This document shows, piece after piece, positions 42,898-51,804 of a stretch of 64,000 bases of DNA (position 1 is its first letter; every line of letters begins with the position of its first letter). The notes beneath the pieces were generated by a model that was not told the DNA's origin, did no database searches, and saw nothing but the letters and a program-made list of their open reading frames with translations. The stretch spans positions 24,838 through 88,837 of the forward strand of contig NZ_JAAUWT010000020.1 of assembly GCF_014694455.1 (NCBI RefSeq), in the 5' to 3' direction. The stretch is from Vibrio sp. S9_S30 (lineage in GTDB: Bacteria; Pseudomonadota; Gammaproteobacteria; Enterobacterales; Vibrionaceae). Both the position numbers and the translations under genes were made by a program.

Positions 42898-43878
42898 TTA
42901 AGGCTTAATGACCACGCGACCCGTAATTTGACCATTCGTTATGTCTTCTGCGTATTTCGGCGCATCACTTAAAGGGATCTCTGTGCAGGCTTGCTCAAAG
43001 TAACTGTCAGGAAGCAGTTCAGTGAGCTTTTCCCATGCCGCTGAGCGCTTCTCGTAGGGGCAGTAAACGGAATCGACCCCTTGCAAGCGGACGTTTCGCA
43101 GAATAAATGGCATAACCGTCGTCGGTAAATCGAATCCACCCGCCAAACCACATGCCGCTACGGTGCTGTTGTAATCCATTTGCGCCAGCACTTTAGCCAA
43201 GACTTTGCTACCAACAGTGTCAATGGCACCTGCCCAGATTTGTTTTTCAAGTGCGCGTGCGGGTTCTTCAAACTCGCTGCGATCAATGACTCGGCTTGCC
43301 CCTAATTGTTCAAGTAAAGGGCCGTTCTTTTCTACTCGGCCGCTTACTGCTACTACGTTATAGCCAAGAGTTCTTAATAGCGTTACAGCAACAGAACCCA
43401 CGCCGCCACTCGCCCCTGTGACGAGGATTTCGCCATCTTCTGGTTTGACATCGCCGTCTATAATAGCTTGTACACACAGCATGGCGGTTAAGCCTGCGGT
43501 ACCGGCCATCATCGCTTGCTTGCTGCTAAGCCCAGAAGGCAGTGGAACTAACCAATCGGCTTTAAGGCGAGCGCGTTGAGCCATACCACCCCAGTGGTTT
43601 TCCCCTACGCCCCAACCCGTTAGCACCACTTTGTCGCCAGCTTGGTAGCGCTCGTCGGAAGACGTCACCACGGTTCCCGCTAAATCGATCCCTGGCACCA
43701 TTGGAAACTGACGGATGATTTTCCCTTTGCCCGTAATGGCGAGTCCGTCTTTGTAATTAAGAGAAGTGTAATCCACATCGATCACCACATCCCCTTCAGG
43801 CAAATGTGAATCGTCTAGTGATTCAATGGATGCAATGGTTTTTTTATCTTCTTGATTTAGAACGAGAGCTTGGAACAT
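42898..43878 (-). CDS. acuI: Acrylyl-CoA reductase AcuI (YhdH family zinc-independent MDR oxidoreductase)
   Basis: NADPH-dependent reductase of acryloyl-CoA to propionyl-CoA, a detoxification step in DMSP and related metabolism. 326 residues from the ATG with GGAG 6 bases before it (a GTG four codons upstream overlaps that site). Family markers: SLNYKDGLAITGKGKIIRQFP, GWGVGENHWGG, the dinucleotide-binding VTGASGGVGSVAV (near 150), and MPFILRNVRLQGVDSV. The promoter region carries TATAAT and a palindrome. Confidence 0.92.
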   Translation of the reverse strand: MFQALVLNQEDKKTIASIESLDDSHLPEGDVVIDVDYTSLNYKDGLAITGKGKIIRQFPMVPGIDLAGTVVTSSDERYQAGDKVVLTGWGVGENHWGGMAQRARLKADWLVPLPSGLSSKQAMMAGTAGLTAMLCVQAIIDGDVKPEDGEILVTGASGGVGSVAVTLLRTLGYNVVAVSGRVEKNGPLLEQLGASRVIDRSEFEEPARALEKQIWAGAIDTVGSKVLAKVLAQMDYNSTVAACGLAGGFDLPTTVMPFILRNVRLQGVDSVYCPYEKRSAAWEKLTELLPDSYFEQACTEIPLSDAPKYAEDITNGQITGRVVIKP

Positions 43879-43980
43879 AGTCTTCTCCACAATATGAGGG
43901 CTGCAAGCACATCACTCGTGTGCTTTGTCAACGACACTAGTGTAGAACGATATGACGTATGAAAAAAATGACACTTTAGC

Positions 43981-44005
43981 ATTATAGGTATGCATATATT
44001 GCATA
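43981..44005 (-). promoter_or_regulatory. Candidate promoter and operator of acuI
   Basis: Minus strand TATAAT (43981-43986) with the palindrome TATGCA-N5-TGCATA (43989-44005) where the -35 would be. About 100 bases before acuI. The palindrome could be an operator for an unidentified regulator. Confidence 0.4.
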
Positions 44006-44007
44006 GC

Positions 44008-44763
44008 TCACAGTTTGAATGTTTGATGGTCTTTGGCGAGAAAAAAAGAAGGCGAGAACGCATCGGGGTTTTGCATTGCCCAGCCGTCTAACTCATGGCT
44101 GATGTGAATCAGCCCCATCTCCGTAATGGAGAGTTGTTGCTGGATGGATTGAGCCAGCAAGATGTCGTTGTGATTGCGGGGCGGGGAGCCTGGCATGGGG
44201 GGGTGGTTGCAATCGATTAGCATGAGATCGATGGGTTTGCTTTCAAGGAATTCTCGTGTGCTTTTAGGAAGCCCAACCGTATCCGTTAAATACGCCAAGC
44301 GTTTGTTTTCCCATTCAAAAAGATAGCCAAAGCAAGGTTTGGAATGCGTAAGAGGGACGGGCGTAATAGCGATGCCTTCCCAGAGAAAAGGGGTAAACGC
44401 GTTCAGTGGCTGGAAATTCAATATACCAGGGTGCTTATAAAGATCGTCGCAGCCAGCTTTGTCGGGTGGAGTGAAAACGGGTATCGAGTTGCCTTCTCCC
44501 CAACGCAGGTCAAACAGGGAGTGAACATGATCCATATGAAAATGCGTCAGCAATAGGGTGTCAATCGTGCCAGAAGGAAATCGCTCCAGAAGTTGGGGGT
44601 GGTTGGCATCCAACAGCAGATTTTTCCCATTATGCTCAATGAAGGCAGAGGTTTTACCGCGTCGGAATATCGGGTTATCGGTGGCTCTTTCACACGCTGC
44701 GCAGTCACAACCATAGGCTGGCACATGCCCTGCGTTTCCTGTCCCTAATAACGTCAGTTGCAC
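44008..44763 (-). CDS. phnP: Phosphoribosyl 1,2-cyclic phosphate phosphodiesterase PhnP
   Basis: Opens the cyclic ribose phosphate formed by C-P lyase. 251 residues, metallo-beta-lactamase fold with the metal motif THFHMDH at 73-79 (H74, H76, D78, H79) and a zinc-binding cysteine group C19-x-C21-x2-C24 near the N-terminus, both as in E. coli PhnP. Last gene of the cluster; it overlaps phnN by 10 bases, so there is no phnO between them. Confidence 0.93.
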   Translation of the reverse strand: MQLTLLGTGNAGHVPAYGCDCAACERATDNPIFRRGKTSAFIEHNGKNLLLDANHPQLLERFPSGTIDTLLLTHFHMDHVHSLFDLRWGEGNSIPVFTPPDKAGCDDLYKHPGILNFQPLNAFTPFLWEGIAITPVPLTHSKPCFGYLFEWENKRLAYLTDTVGLPKSTREFLESKPIDLMLIDCNHPPMPGSPPRNHNDILLAQSIQQQLSITEMGLIHISHELDGWAMQNPDAFSPSFFLAKDHQTFKL

Positions 44764-45311
44764 GTTTGTACCTCCGGATTTAATTGCCGAATAAATTGAT
44801 CCACACTCGATTCAAGTTGACCACTGTTGTCGATCACCAGAGCATCGGAGGGTTTGTTTCTTTGGTATTGCTTGGCTCGCTCAATGCGAGCACTTATCTG
44901 TTCATGTGTTTCCCGTCCTCTCGCGATTAAGCGTGATTGTAAACATTCCACATCCACTTGAATCCAAACGGGGACGAGTTTTTCTTTGAACCGTGCGTGT
45001 GCCTGAGGAAAGTAAGCGCGCGACCCATTCAATAGCACATGTTGCCCTTGATTGAGCCAAAGTTCGACTTCTTTACCAATGCCATAATGCAGTCCGTTGG
45101 CTTCCCAGTGCATGGAAAACAACCCAGAGAGGATACGCTGGTGAAACTCTTCATGGTTGAGCGCGATGTGATTCTCACCGCCACTGTCAGCGGGTCTTGT
45201 AATGTATCGATGTGCGATTTGAACGGATACGCGGCTGTCTTGACGGATCGCCTGCATCACGCTGTCTTTTCCGCTGCCGGATGCGCCCATTACATAAAAG
45301 AGTGTCGCCAT
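44754..45311 (-). CDS. phnN: Ribose 1,5-bisphosphate phosphokinase PhnN
   Basis: Phosphorylates ribose 1,5-bisphosphate to PRPP, returning the C-P lyase product to metabolism. 185 residues from the ATG before ATLFYVMGASGSGKD (P-loop GASGSGKD at 9-16), with AAGGAAG upstream; a 12-codon extension is rejected. Guanylate-kinase-like fold. Confidence 0.93.
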   Translation of the reverse strand: MATLFYVMGASGSGKDSVMQAIRQDSRVSVQIAHRYITRPADSGGENHIALNHEEFHQRILSGLFSMHWEANGLHYGIGKEVELWLNQGQHVLLNGSRAYFPQAHARFKEKLVPVWIQVDVECLQSRLIARGRETHEQISARIERAKQYQRNKPSDALVIDNSGQLESSVDQFIRQLNPEVQTCN

Positions 45312-45347
45312 GCTATCTTCCTTCTGTGCCCCAACAGTATTTATCAT

Positions 45348-46484
45348 TTAATACACGCACTGCCCGAGTCGCCACGCTCGTTTCACGTAGGTTTGCCCTT
45401 CAACGTGTTGAACCAAGATCAAATCAGCAAGTAAGCCTTCTTTGATTTGCCCACGGTCATGAAGCCCAAGCGCTTTCGCTGGGTTGGACGTGGCCAGTTT
45501 GACGGCGCTGGGTAAATCCAATGTGTTGCTTTCATCTGCTGCCAACTTGAACACGGCATCCAATAAGCTTAGTGGGAAATAATCCGAAGAGAGCACATCC
45601 AACACGCCCATACTGGCTAGCTCATGCGCCGCGACATTGCCGGAATGTGAGCCGCCTCTCACGACGTTGGGAGCCCCCATTAATACGTGTAAACCCAGCT
45701 CGTGTGAGCGTTTTGCGGCTTCAACCGTGGTGGGGAATTCCGCCAGTACCAAGCCGAGATCGTGCGACTCCTCCACGTGTGCGTGAGTGGCATCGTCGTG
45801 GCTTGCCATTGGAATACCGCGCTCTCGGCAAAGTTGAGCAATGGCTTTGCGATTGCGATCAGACCATACCCCCGACAGGCAACGTTGTTCGGTTTCGTAG
45901 GCTTGCATTTCCGCATCATTCAATCCGTATTTGCCTTGGTAATACTCATAGTATTTTTGAAGATTGACGAATTGACGCTGACCCGGCGAGTGATCCATCA
46001 AAGAGACCATTTTCACTTGGGGTAACCCCAAATACCGCTCTGCCAGACCGTACGTGGAAGAGTGGGGTAATTCGCAGCGAATATGCAGGAAATGTTGAGC
46101 GCGATTCACTCTTCGTCGCTCCGATTCAATCAGCGTCTCGATCATCTTGTCTAGATAATCTTGGCGTGTGCCCCCATCGCGCACATCGCCCACCGCCACG
46201 GCATCCAATACCGTGGTGATGCCTGAGGCGATTAATTGAGCATCGTGCGCGGCCATGGCAGAAAATGGTGGCCAACTCACTTTGGGTCGAGGCGTAAAGT
46301 ATTTTTCAAGATTGTCGGTATGCAGCTCAATCAAACCAGGAAGAAGCCAGTCTCCTTGGCCATCAATGCAATGTGGGTCGCTGTCTTTGCCTTCAGAAAT
46401 CGACACAATGGTGTGATTGTCGATCTCAATGGTGCCATACAAAATGGAATCAGGCAGAACTAGGTGAATGTTGGTGATTTTCAT
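45348..46484 (-). CDS. phnM: Ribose 1-methylphosphonate 5-triphosphate diphosphatase PhnM
   Basis: Amidohydrolase-superfamily enzyme that removes pyrophosphate from the phosphonate-ribose triphosphate before C-P cleavage. 378 residues; metal-site motifs GLIELHTDNLEKY (50-62), SHDDATHAHVEE near 230 and the late aspartate in LSSDYFPLSLLDA near 315. 13 bases after phnL. Confidence 0.95.
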   Translation of the reverse strand: MKITNIHLVLPDSILYGTIEIDNHTIVSISEGKDSDPHCIDGQGDWLLPGLIELHTDNLEKYFTPRPKVSWPPFSAMAAHDAQLIASGITTVLDAVAVGDVRDGGTRQDYLDKMIETLIESERRRVNRAQHFLHIRCELPHSSTYGLAERYLGLPQVKMVSLMDHSPGQRQFVNLQKYYEYYQGKYGLNDAEMQAYETEQRCLSGVWSDRNRKAIAQLCRERGIPMASHDDATHAHVEESHDLGLVLAEFPTTVEAAKRSHELGLHVLMGAPNVVRGGSHSGNVAAHELASMGVLDVLSSDYFPLSLLDAVFKLAADESNTLDLPSAVKLATSNPAKALGLHDRGQIKEGLLADLILVQHVEGQTYVKRAWRLGQCVY

Positions 46485-46497
46485 TGCCGTCGTCCTT

Positions 46498-47214
46498 CTA
46501 TTGCCATGTCGAGTTTGGAATGGGTACGGTGCGAGTGGTTGCCGTCTTCACATCAAAGTACTTGTCCGCCACTTTCTGACGAACATAGTCGTCGTGGAAT
46601 ATCCCGACGATGGTGGCACCTCGTGATTTGGCTTCGAGGATCAGGTTGATGACCACATCGCGGTTTTTTTCGTCCAACGATGCGGTGGGCTCGTCGAGCA
46701 GCAAAATGGGGGCGTCCACAATAAAGCCACGTGCAATATTCACACGTTGTTGCTCGCCACCTGAAAACGTGGCGGGTGCGAGGTGCCAGAGTGTTTCGGG
46801 GACATTCAAGCGAGTCAGCATGGCGGCGGCTTTTTTCTCAGCCACGGCTTTGGCCACATTTCGCTCAAGCAAAGGCTGCATGACGACTTCGAGGGCGGAA
46901 ATGCGCGGTATCACGCGTAAAAACTGGCTGACCCAACCCAATGTGTGTTGGCGAACCTGCAAAATTTTTCGTGGGGAAGCCGAGGCAATATCAACCCACT
47001 GATTGTTGCTGTAGACCATGATTGAGCCACTGTTGACCCTATAATTGGCGTACAAGGTGCGCAGCAGTGTCGATTTACCCGAGCCAGATTCACCGTGGAG
47101 GACGAGGCACTCGCCTTGGTTCACCTCGAAGCTAACAGCATTCATGACAGGCAGCGTAATGCCTTGCTGATTATGAAGAACAAAGTTCTTACTGATGTTT
47201 TCAATTCTTAACAT
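46498..47214 (-). CDS. phnL: C-P lyase ABC-type subunit PhnL
   Basis: ATPase-like protein that, together with PhnI, PhnG and PhnH, is needed to join the phosphonate to the ribose of ATP. 238 residues from the ATG giving MLRIENISKNF, with AAGGATG upstream; a 30-codon extension overlapping phnK is rejected. Walker A GESGSGKS at 41-48, signature FSGGEQQRVNIARG, Walker B LLLDEPTASLD. 4 bases after phnK. Confidence 0.94.
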   Translation of the reverse strand: MLRIENISKNFVLHNQQGITLPVMNAVSFEVNQGECLVLHGESGSGKSTLLRTLYANYRVNSGSIMVYSNNQWVDIASASPRKILQVRQHTLGWVSQFLRVIPRISALEVVMQPLLERNVAKAVAEKKAAAMLTRLNVPETLWHLAPATFSGGEQQRVNIARGFIVDAPILLLDEPTASLDEKNRDVVINLILEAKSRGATIVGIFHDDYVRQKVADKYFDVKTATTRTVPIPNSTWQ

Positions 47215-47218
47215 GGGA

Positions 47219-48043
47219 TCATCCTTGCAATACAGAAGACACCAACAACTGGGTGTAAGGGTGCTGAGGATCGTCGAGCACCTGATCGGTAATCCCGGTT
47301 TCAACGATGCGGCTTTCTTTCATCACAATGAGGCGATCCGATAACAGTCGAGCAACGGCCAAATCGTGAGTGACGATGATGACCGACAACCCTAGGTTGG
47401 TGACGAGGTGGCGAATCAAATCGAGTAATCGAGCCTGAACCGACACGTCTAGCCCACCAGTCGGTTCGTCCATGAACACCAATTTGGGGTGGGTCACCAA
47501 ATTGCGGGCGATTTGAAGGCGTTGCTGCATTCCACCGGAAAAGGTCATGGGGGTGTCATCCATGCGATCGAGTGGAATTTCGACATCGTGTAGCCATTTT
47601 TCGGCTTGTGAGCGAATGTGACCATAATGTCTGTCGCCAATGGCCATCAATCGCTCCCCGATGTTGCCCCCAGCAGACACGCGAGGTCTTAACCCATCCA
47701 TGGGGTGTTGATGCACCACACCCCATTCGGTGCGAAGCAAGCGGCGGCGCTCTCTATCCGGTTGCTCGTACAGCTCAATGGTGCGATGTCCATTGTTGTA
47801 ATCCACGGTGCCGCTGTTGGGGCGCTCTCGACCGGACAGCACGCGCAATAACGTGCTTTTTCCTGAGCCGGATTCCCCAACAATGCCCAAGACTTCACCC
47901 GGATACAGTTCTAGGTTGATATTCTGGCAGCCTTTACCCGGCGAATACAGTTTGGACACATCCGATACCGTCAGCAGGGGCGACTCATTTTGTGAGGCGT
48001 TGCGCACGGGGGTCGGACTCCCATTTTCTACAAGGCTTAACAT
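47219..48043 (-). CDS. phnK: C-P lyase ABC-type subunit PhnK
   Basis: ATPase that docks on the PhnGHIJ core complex. 274 residues, about 20 longer than E. coli PhnK because of an N-terminal extension before LLTVSDVSKLYSPGKG; the ATG at 48043 has AGGAG 8 bases upstream. Walker A GESGSGKST near 56, WGVVHQHPMDGLRPRVSAGGN-type Q-loop region, signature FSGGMQQRLQIARN, Walker B FMDEPTGGLDVSVQ. Overlaps phnJ by 7 bases. Confidence 0.95.
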   Translation of the reverse strand: MLSLVENGSPTPVRNASQNESPLLTVSDVSKLYSPGKGCQNINLELYPGEVLGIVGESGSGKSTLLRVLSGRERPNSGTVDYNNGHRTIELYEQPDRERRRLLRTEWGVVHQHPMDGLRPRVSAGGNIGERLMAIGDRHYGHIRSQAEKWLHDVEIPLDRMDDTPMTFSGGMQQRLQIARNLVTHPKLVFMDEPTGGLDVSVQARLLDLIRHLVTNLGLSVIIVTHDLAVARLLSDRLIVMKESRIVETGITDQVLDDPQHPYTQLLVSSVLQG

Positions 48044-48918
48044 GACAATTTCTCCTGCTGTTTGGCGCAGTAATCTGTATCGGAGCAGACATACATTCGG
48101 CTGCCTTTATCGTCGGTGACCACTTCATCTAGGAAGGTGTGCGTTGCGCCGCAAATGGCGCAGGGCTCTTCCCAGCGTTGAACCTCAAAGGGGTGATCGT
48201 CAAAATCGAGGCTTTTCACATCGGTAAACGGAGGAATGGCATAAATGCGCTTTTCTCGACCCGCACCAAACAGTTGTAAGGCAGGCATGCGATCCATTTT
48301 CGGGTTGTCGAATTTTGGAATCGGAGAGGGATCCATGATATAGCGCTGGTTCACCATCACAGGGTAAGCATAAGAGGTTGAGATGTGCCCGTATCGGGCG
48401 ATGTCTTCATACAGCTTCACGTGCATGATCCCGTATTCGCTCAAGGCGTGCATTTTCCGAGTTTCCGTTTCTCTTGGTTCTAGAAAACGCAAGGGTTCTG
48501 GAATTGGCACTTGGTACACCAAAATTTGCCCGTCGGTCAGTGGCGTTTCCGGAATACGATGACGAGTTTGGATAATGCTGGCGTGTTCGGTGGTTTCCGT
48601 GGTGTCGGCGTCGGCCACTTTTTCGAAAAACTGACGAATGGAGACCGCGTTGGTGGTGTCGTCTGCCCCTTGGTCAATGACCTTAAGTGTGTCTTGTTGC
48701 CCAATGATGGAGGCCGTGATTTGAATGCCACCGGTTCCCCAACCGTATGGCATGGGCATTTCCCTTCCGCCAAAAGGCACTTGGTAGCCGGGAATCGCCA
48801 CCGCTTTGAGAATGGCGCGGCGGATCATGCGTTTGGTTTGTTCATCTAAGAAGCCGTAGTTGTATCCCTGAACCGCTTGGTTTTCTGGGGTGTTGATGGG
48901 CTTACTTAAGCTGGTCAT
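48037..48918 (-). CDS. phnJ: Alpha-D-ribose 1-methylphosphonate 5-phosphate C-P lyase PhnJ
   Basis: Radical SAM enzyme that breaks the carbon-phosphorus bond, releasing methane from methylphosphonate. 293 residues from the ATG with GAGGAG 7 bases before it. The four conserved cysteines C253, C256, C278 and C284 have the same spacing as in E. coli PhnJ (three as cluster ligands, C284 catalytic), and the radical glycine corresponds to G44 in AIPGYQVPF. All key residues present, so it should be active. Overlaps phnI by 17 bases. Confidence 0.96.
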   Translation of the reverse strand: MTSLSKPINTPENQAVQGYNYGFLDEQTKRMIRRAILKAVAIPGYQVPFGGREMPMPYGWGTGGIQITASIIGQQDTLKVIDQGADDTTNAVSIRQFFEKVADADTTETTEHASIIQTRHRIPETPLTDGQILVYQVPIPEPLRFLEPRETETRKMHALSEYGIMHVKLYEDIARYGHISTSYAYPVMVNQRYIMDPSPIPKFDNPKMDRMPALQLFGAGREKRIYAIPPFTDVKSLDFDDHPFEVQRWEEPCAICGATHTFLDEVVTDDKGSRMYVCSDTDYCAKQQEKLSC

Positions 48919-50008
48919 GGTCTGGCTCCTCTTGATGTACATTGCGTTGTTCGTGCTCCTTTTGAAGCTTGCGAATCAGCTCCAGTTCCGACTGAAAATC
49001 GACGTAGTGGGGGAGTTTTAGGTGGGACACAAACCCCGCCGCTTCGACGTTATCGCCGTGGGACAACACAAACTCCTGATCTTGTGCAGGACCTTGGACG
49101 GGTTCGTCCAATTCTTCGGCTTGGAGCGCTCTGTCGACCAGTGCCATGGACATGGCTTTGCGCTCAGCCGCACCAAAGGCGACACCATAACCTCGGGTAA
49201 ATTGGGGTTTGATGGATTTTGAACCAGAGAAGCCGTTGATCATCTGGCATTCCGTGAGCTCGATATCCCCTATGTCTATTTCGAATCCCAGTTCCTCGGG
49301 ACAAAGAGAGACCGTGACGTTTCCTGTGCGGATTTCCGCCGCAAATGGGTGATTGCGACCGTAACCTCGCTGCGTGGAATACCCCATCGACAAAAGGAAA
49401 CCTTCATCGCTGCGCATAAGCTGTTGCAGCCGAGCGCTGCGCGTTGCAGGGTACGTGGGCGGATGCAACGTAATGTCTTCTGCGGCTTCGCCTTCGTCCA
49501 CTTCTTTTGTCGCTAACCCTTGATGTTCCAATATGGTCATCACTTGCGGACACGCTTCCAGTTTCGTTGTATCGGTCAGTATGTCAGCTTCCTTCGAATC
49601 TACCTCTTCCGCTAACAAGGAAAAATCCAGTAGGCGATGGGTGTAATCCAATGTGGGACCGAGTACCTGACCGCCGGGCAAGTCTTTAAAGGTCGCGGAT
49701 ATGCGGCGCTCTATTTCCATGGCGCTAGTGTCTAATGGTTGGCTGGTGGCAAAGCGAGACAATGTGGTGCGATAGGCGCGCAGCAGAAAAATGGCTTCTA
49801 TCATGTCACCACTGGCTTGCTTAATGGCCAATGCGGCGAGTTCTGTGTCATAAATTCCGCCTTCCGTCATCACCCTATCAACCGCGCCGCTCAATTGTTT
49901 TTCGATTTGGCTGACGTTCAGCTCCGCCCCTGTTCCTCGGCGCTTTTGGTCTTGAAGTTTGTGGGCTGCTTGAATGGCTTTTTCACCGCCTTTTACCGCA
50001 ACGTACAT
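48902..50008 (-). CDS. phnI: C-P lyase core subunit PhnI
   Basis: Nucleosidase core subunit: with G, H and L it replaces adenine of ATP by the phosphonate. 368 residues, starting MYVAVKGGEKAI as in the family; GGAGG lies 7 bases before the ATG. Conserved blocks YSTQRGYGRNHPFAAEIR and TECQMINGFSGSKS are visible. Overlaps phnH by 16 bases. Confidence 0.95.
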   Translation of the reverse strand: MYVAVKGGEKAIQAAHKLQDQKRRGTGAELNVSQIEKQLSGAVDRVMTEGGIYDTELAALAIKQASGDMIEAIFLLRAYRTTLSRFATSQPLDTSAMEIERRISATFKDLPGGQVLGPTLDYTHRLLDFSLLAEEVDSKEADILTDTTKLEACPQVMTILEHQGLATKEVDEGEAAEDITLHPPTYPATRSARLQQLMRSDEGFLLSMGYSTQRGYGRNHPFAAEIRTGNVTVSLCPEELGFEIDIGDIELTECQMINGFSGSKSIKPQFTRGYGVAFGAAERKAMSMALVDRALQAEELDEPVQGPAQDQEFVLSHGDNVEAAGFVSHLKLPHYVDFQSELELIRKLQKEHEQRNVHQEEPDHDQLK

Positions 50009-50610
50009 GATGAATCCTCCCTATTGGCCAGCGTGATGCGAGTGGTACGCGGCAGTGCCATGAATTGGTTTTTGCACGTGAGCAAGACATCCACTCCCAA
50101 AGGTTGGGATTCGCTGATCGCCATGATCTGGTTGAGCAGCGATTGATGAATGCCTTCCACCTTGATGGATGCTCGACCATCAATGCCTGGGCCGCTGAGT
50201 TCCAATCCGACCCCACTCGATAGGCTGCTCACTTGTACAATTACCGTGGTGCTGGTGTCGGGGTACTCTTCGCTCCCCCAGCAGAATTGGCTCACATCGG
50301 TATCTTGTTCGCTATTTATAAGCGCAAAGCTCGCGTTATCAGGATGCGTGGTGAGTGGGGTATTGGCATGAAACCGTAAGTTTTGCGTGAGCTCCGAATC
50401 CGCTTGAAATGAGTCACTTAACCAAAGCGGCGTCGTGCTGTCGGTCAGCGTCAGTAATATTTGAGAGGTGGCCGCATTGGCTTGACCAAACGATAACTCC
50501 GATGGCATCGACTGTAGGGAGCTCGGCATCGACATGGCGTTCAAAATGAAGCGAAAGACATTCTGAGCGTCGTGAATTGGATCGTTAAAACCGGGTTTTA
50601 CGAATTTCAT
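49993..50610 (-). CDS. phnH: C-P lyase core subunit PhnH
   Basis: Structural/catalytic subunit of the PhnGHIJ core. 205 residues from the ATG giving MKFVKPGFNDPIHDAQNVFR, the family N-terminus; the 43-codon open extension into phnG is rejected. The ATG overlaps the phnG stop as ATGA. Confidence 0.92.
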   Translation of the reverse strand: MKFVKPGFNDPIHDAQNVFRFILNAMSMPSSLQSMPSELSFGQANAATSQILLTLTDSTTPLWLSDSFQADSELTQNLRFHANTPLTTHPDNASFALINSEQDTDVSQFCWGSEEYPDTSTTVIVQVSSLSSGVGLELSGPGIDGRASIKVEGIHQSLLNQIMAISESQPLGVDVLLTCKNQFMALPRTTRITLANREDSSCTLR

Positions 50611-51062
50611 TCGTCTTCTCCTCTCACCATCGTGAAGAACTCGACTTTGCTGGTGGCGATGTGCTGTCGCCTTACTTTGGTCTGTTCTTCCATGAACGCC
50701 ATCAGAGGCTCTATCACTTGTTGCTTGAGCGATGCGCAATGGGTTTCGGTCTGCATAAGGGCATCGATCAGTGCGGCGAGATGGGCGTGTTCTTTATTGC
50801 GCCCTTTTATGTAGCTGTAACCCATTTCTCCTCCCGGTAATTTAATGACACTGCGCGTGACGGTCATGTCCCCAATGTTGAATGGGTTACCTGTGCTGCC
50901 CATGCGCGACTGAACCTGAATCAGCCCCGTTTCGGCTTGGCGTATTACCTGATAATGCGGAGACAAATTTAACGGCTCCCACAGGTTTTTTAGGTGTAAG
51001 AAGTGGGTCCGAGCGAGGGCTGACATCCAGCCTTGTCGCTCCGACTGAGTTGTCGTGGTCAT
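50607..51062 (-). CDS. phnG: C-P lyase core subunit PhnG
   Basis: Smallest core subunit. 151 residues; the family blocks RQGWMSALARTHFLHL and RMGSTGNPFNIGDMTVTRSVIKLPGGEMGYSYIKGR-type region (about 65-95) are clear. 2 bases after phnF, 4-base overlap with phnH. Confidence 0.92.
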   Translation of the reverse strand: MTTTTQSERQGWMSALARTHFLHLKNLWEPLNLSPHYQVIRQAETGLIQVQSRMGSTGNPFNIGDMTVTRSVIKLPGGEMGYSYIKGRNKEHAHLAALIDALMQTETHCASLKQQVIEPLMAFMEEQTKVRRQHIATSKVEFFTMVRGEDE

Positions 51063-51064
51063 GG

Positions 51065-51760
51065 TTAATGCTCCAATACGATTTCAATCATGTCCGAACG
51101 GGTGTAGGAGCAAGAGTATTCCAGGACCTGTTTGGTCTGGCTTGCCACGTTGACCGTTCGGAAAATAATGAGCGGAATGTTCTCCGATAATTTGAGTTGT
51201 TTGCGTTCTTGCTGGTTGGGCATTCGCGAGCGCAGTTTGGTGGATTGTCGAGTCAGCTCCATATCGAGTTGTTGCTGAAGGTATTGATGAAGAGAGCCGC
51301 TTTTGAAGTGCTGCAACGGTTTCCACCACTCTGTGTTTGGCAAAAAATGCTCAATCAAACTGCATGGCAGACCATCAATCACTCTGAGTGTGGTGAGCTT
51401 GATGATTTGTGCGTTCAGCTCGATGTTCAGAACCTTGGCTAGATGTGCACTGGCGGCGATCAGTTGGCGGTTTAACACCTCACACCTTGGCATGTAGCCT
51501 TGTTTGGTGAGGTTGTGCGTAAAATACGCACCTTGATCGAGCGGGTACGCGTATGGCTGACGGATGACCTGATTGCCTCTGCCTTGTTGCCTTTCAATTA
51601 ATCCACAAAACACCAGCTCATCAATGGCACGTCTGACGGTGTGGCGATTCACGTGAAACCGGTCTGCTAAGCGAGATTCTGAGGGCAAGAATTCCCCCAC
51701 TTTGAACTGGCTTTGTACTTCCTGTTCCAATTGTTTGGCGATGTCCATGTACCGTTGCAT
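51065..51760 (-). CDS. phnF: GntR-family regulator of phosphonate genes PhnF
   Basis: 231 residues: N-terminal winged helix (about 5-70, FLPSESRLADRFHVNRHTVRRAIDELV) and a C-terminal UTRA ligand domain (about 90-230), the HutC subfamily. In mycobacteria PhnF represses phosphate/phosphonate uptake genes by binding an inverted repeat. Here a perfect palindrome TTGTCTAGACAA sits 18 bases before its own start and similar sites precede phnC, so autoregulation is likely. Located between phnE and phnG as in E. coli. Confidence 0.93.
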   Translation of the reverse strand: MQRYMDIAKQLEQEVQSQFKVGEFLPSESRLADRFHVNRHTVRRAIDELVFCGLIERQQGRGNQVIRQPYAYPLDQGAYFTHNLTKQGYMPRCEVLNRQLIAASAHLAKVLNIELNAQIIKLTTLRVIDGLPCSLIEHFLPNTEWWKPLQHFKSGSLHQYLQQQLDMELTRQSTKLRSRMPNQQERKQLKLSENIPLIIFRTVNVASQTKQVLEYSCSYTRSDMIEIVLEH

Positions 51761-51777
51761 CCCAGTCTTCCCTTCAG

Positions 51778-51789
51778 TTGTCTAGACAA
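51778..51789. promoter_or_regulatory. Candidate PhnF operator before phnF
   Basis: Perfect 12-bp palindrome TTGTCTAGACAA between phnE and phnF, directly upstream of the phnF ribosome site. Same core as the two sites at 54679 and 54701. Confidence 0.7.
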
Positions 51790-51804
51790 GTTCTGGCAAA
51801 TTTT

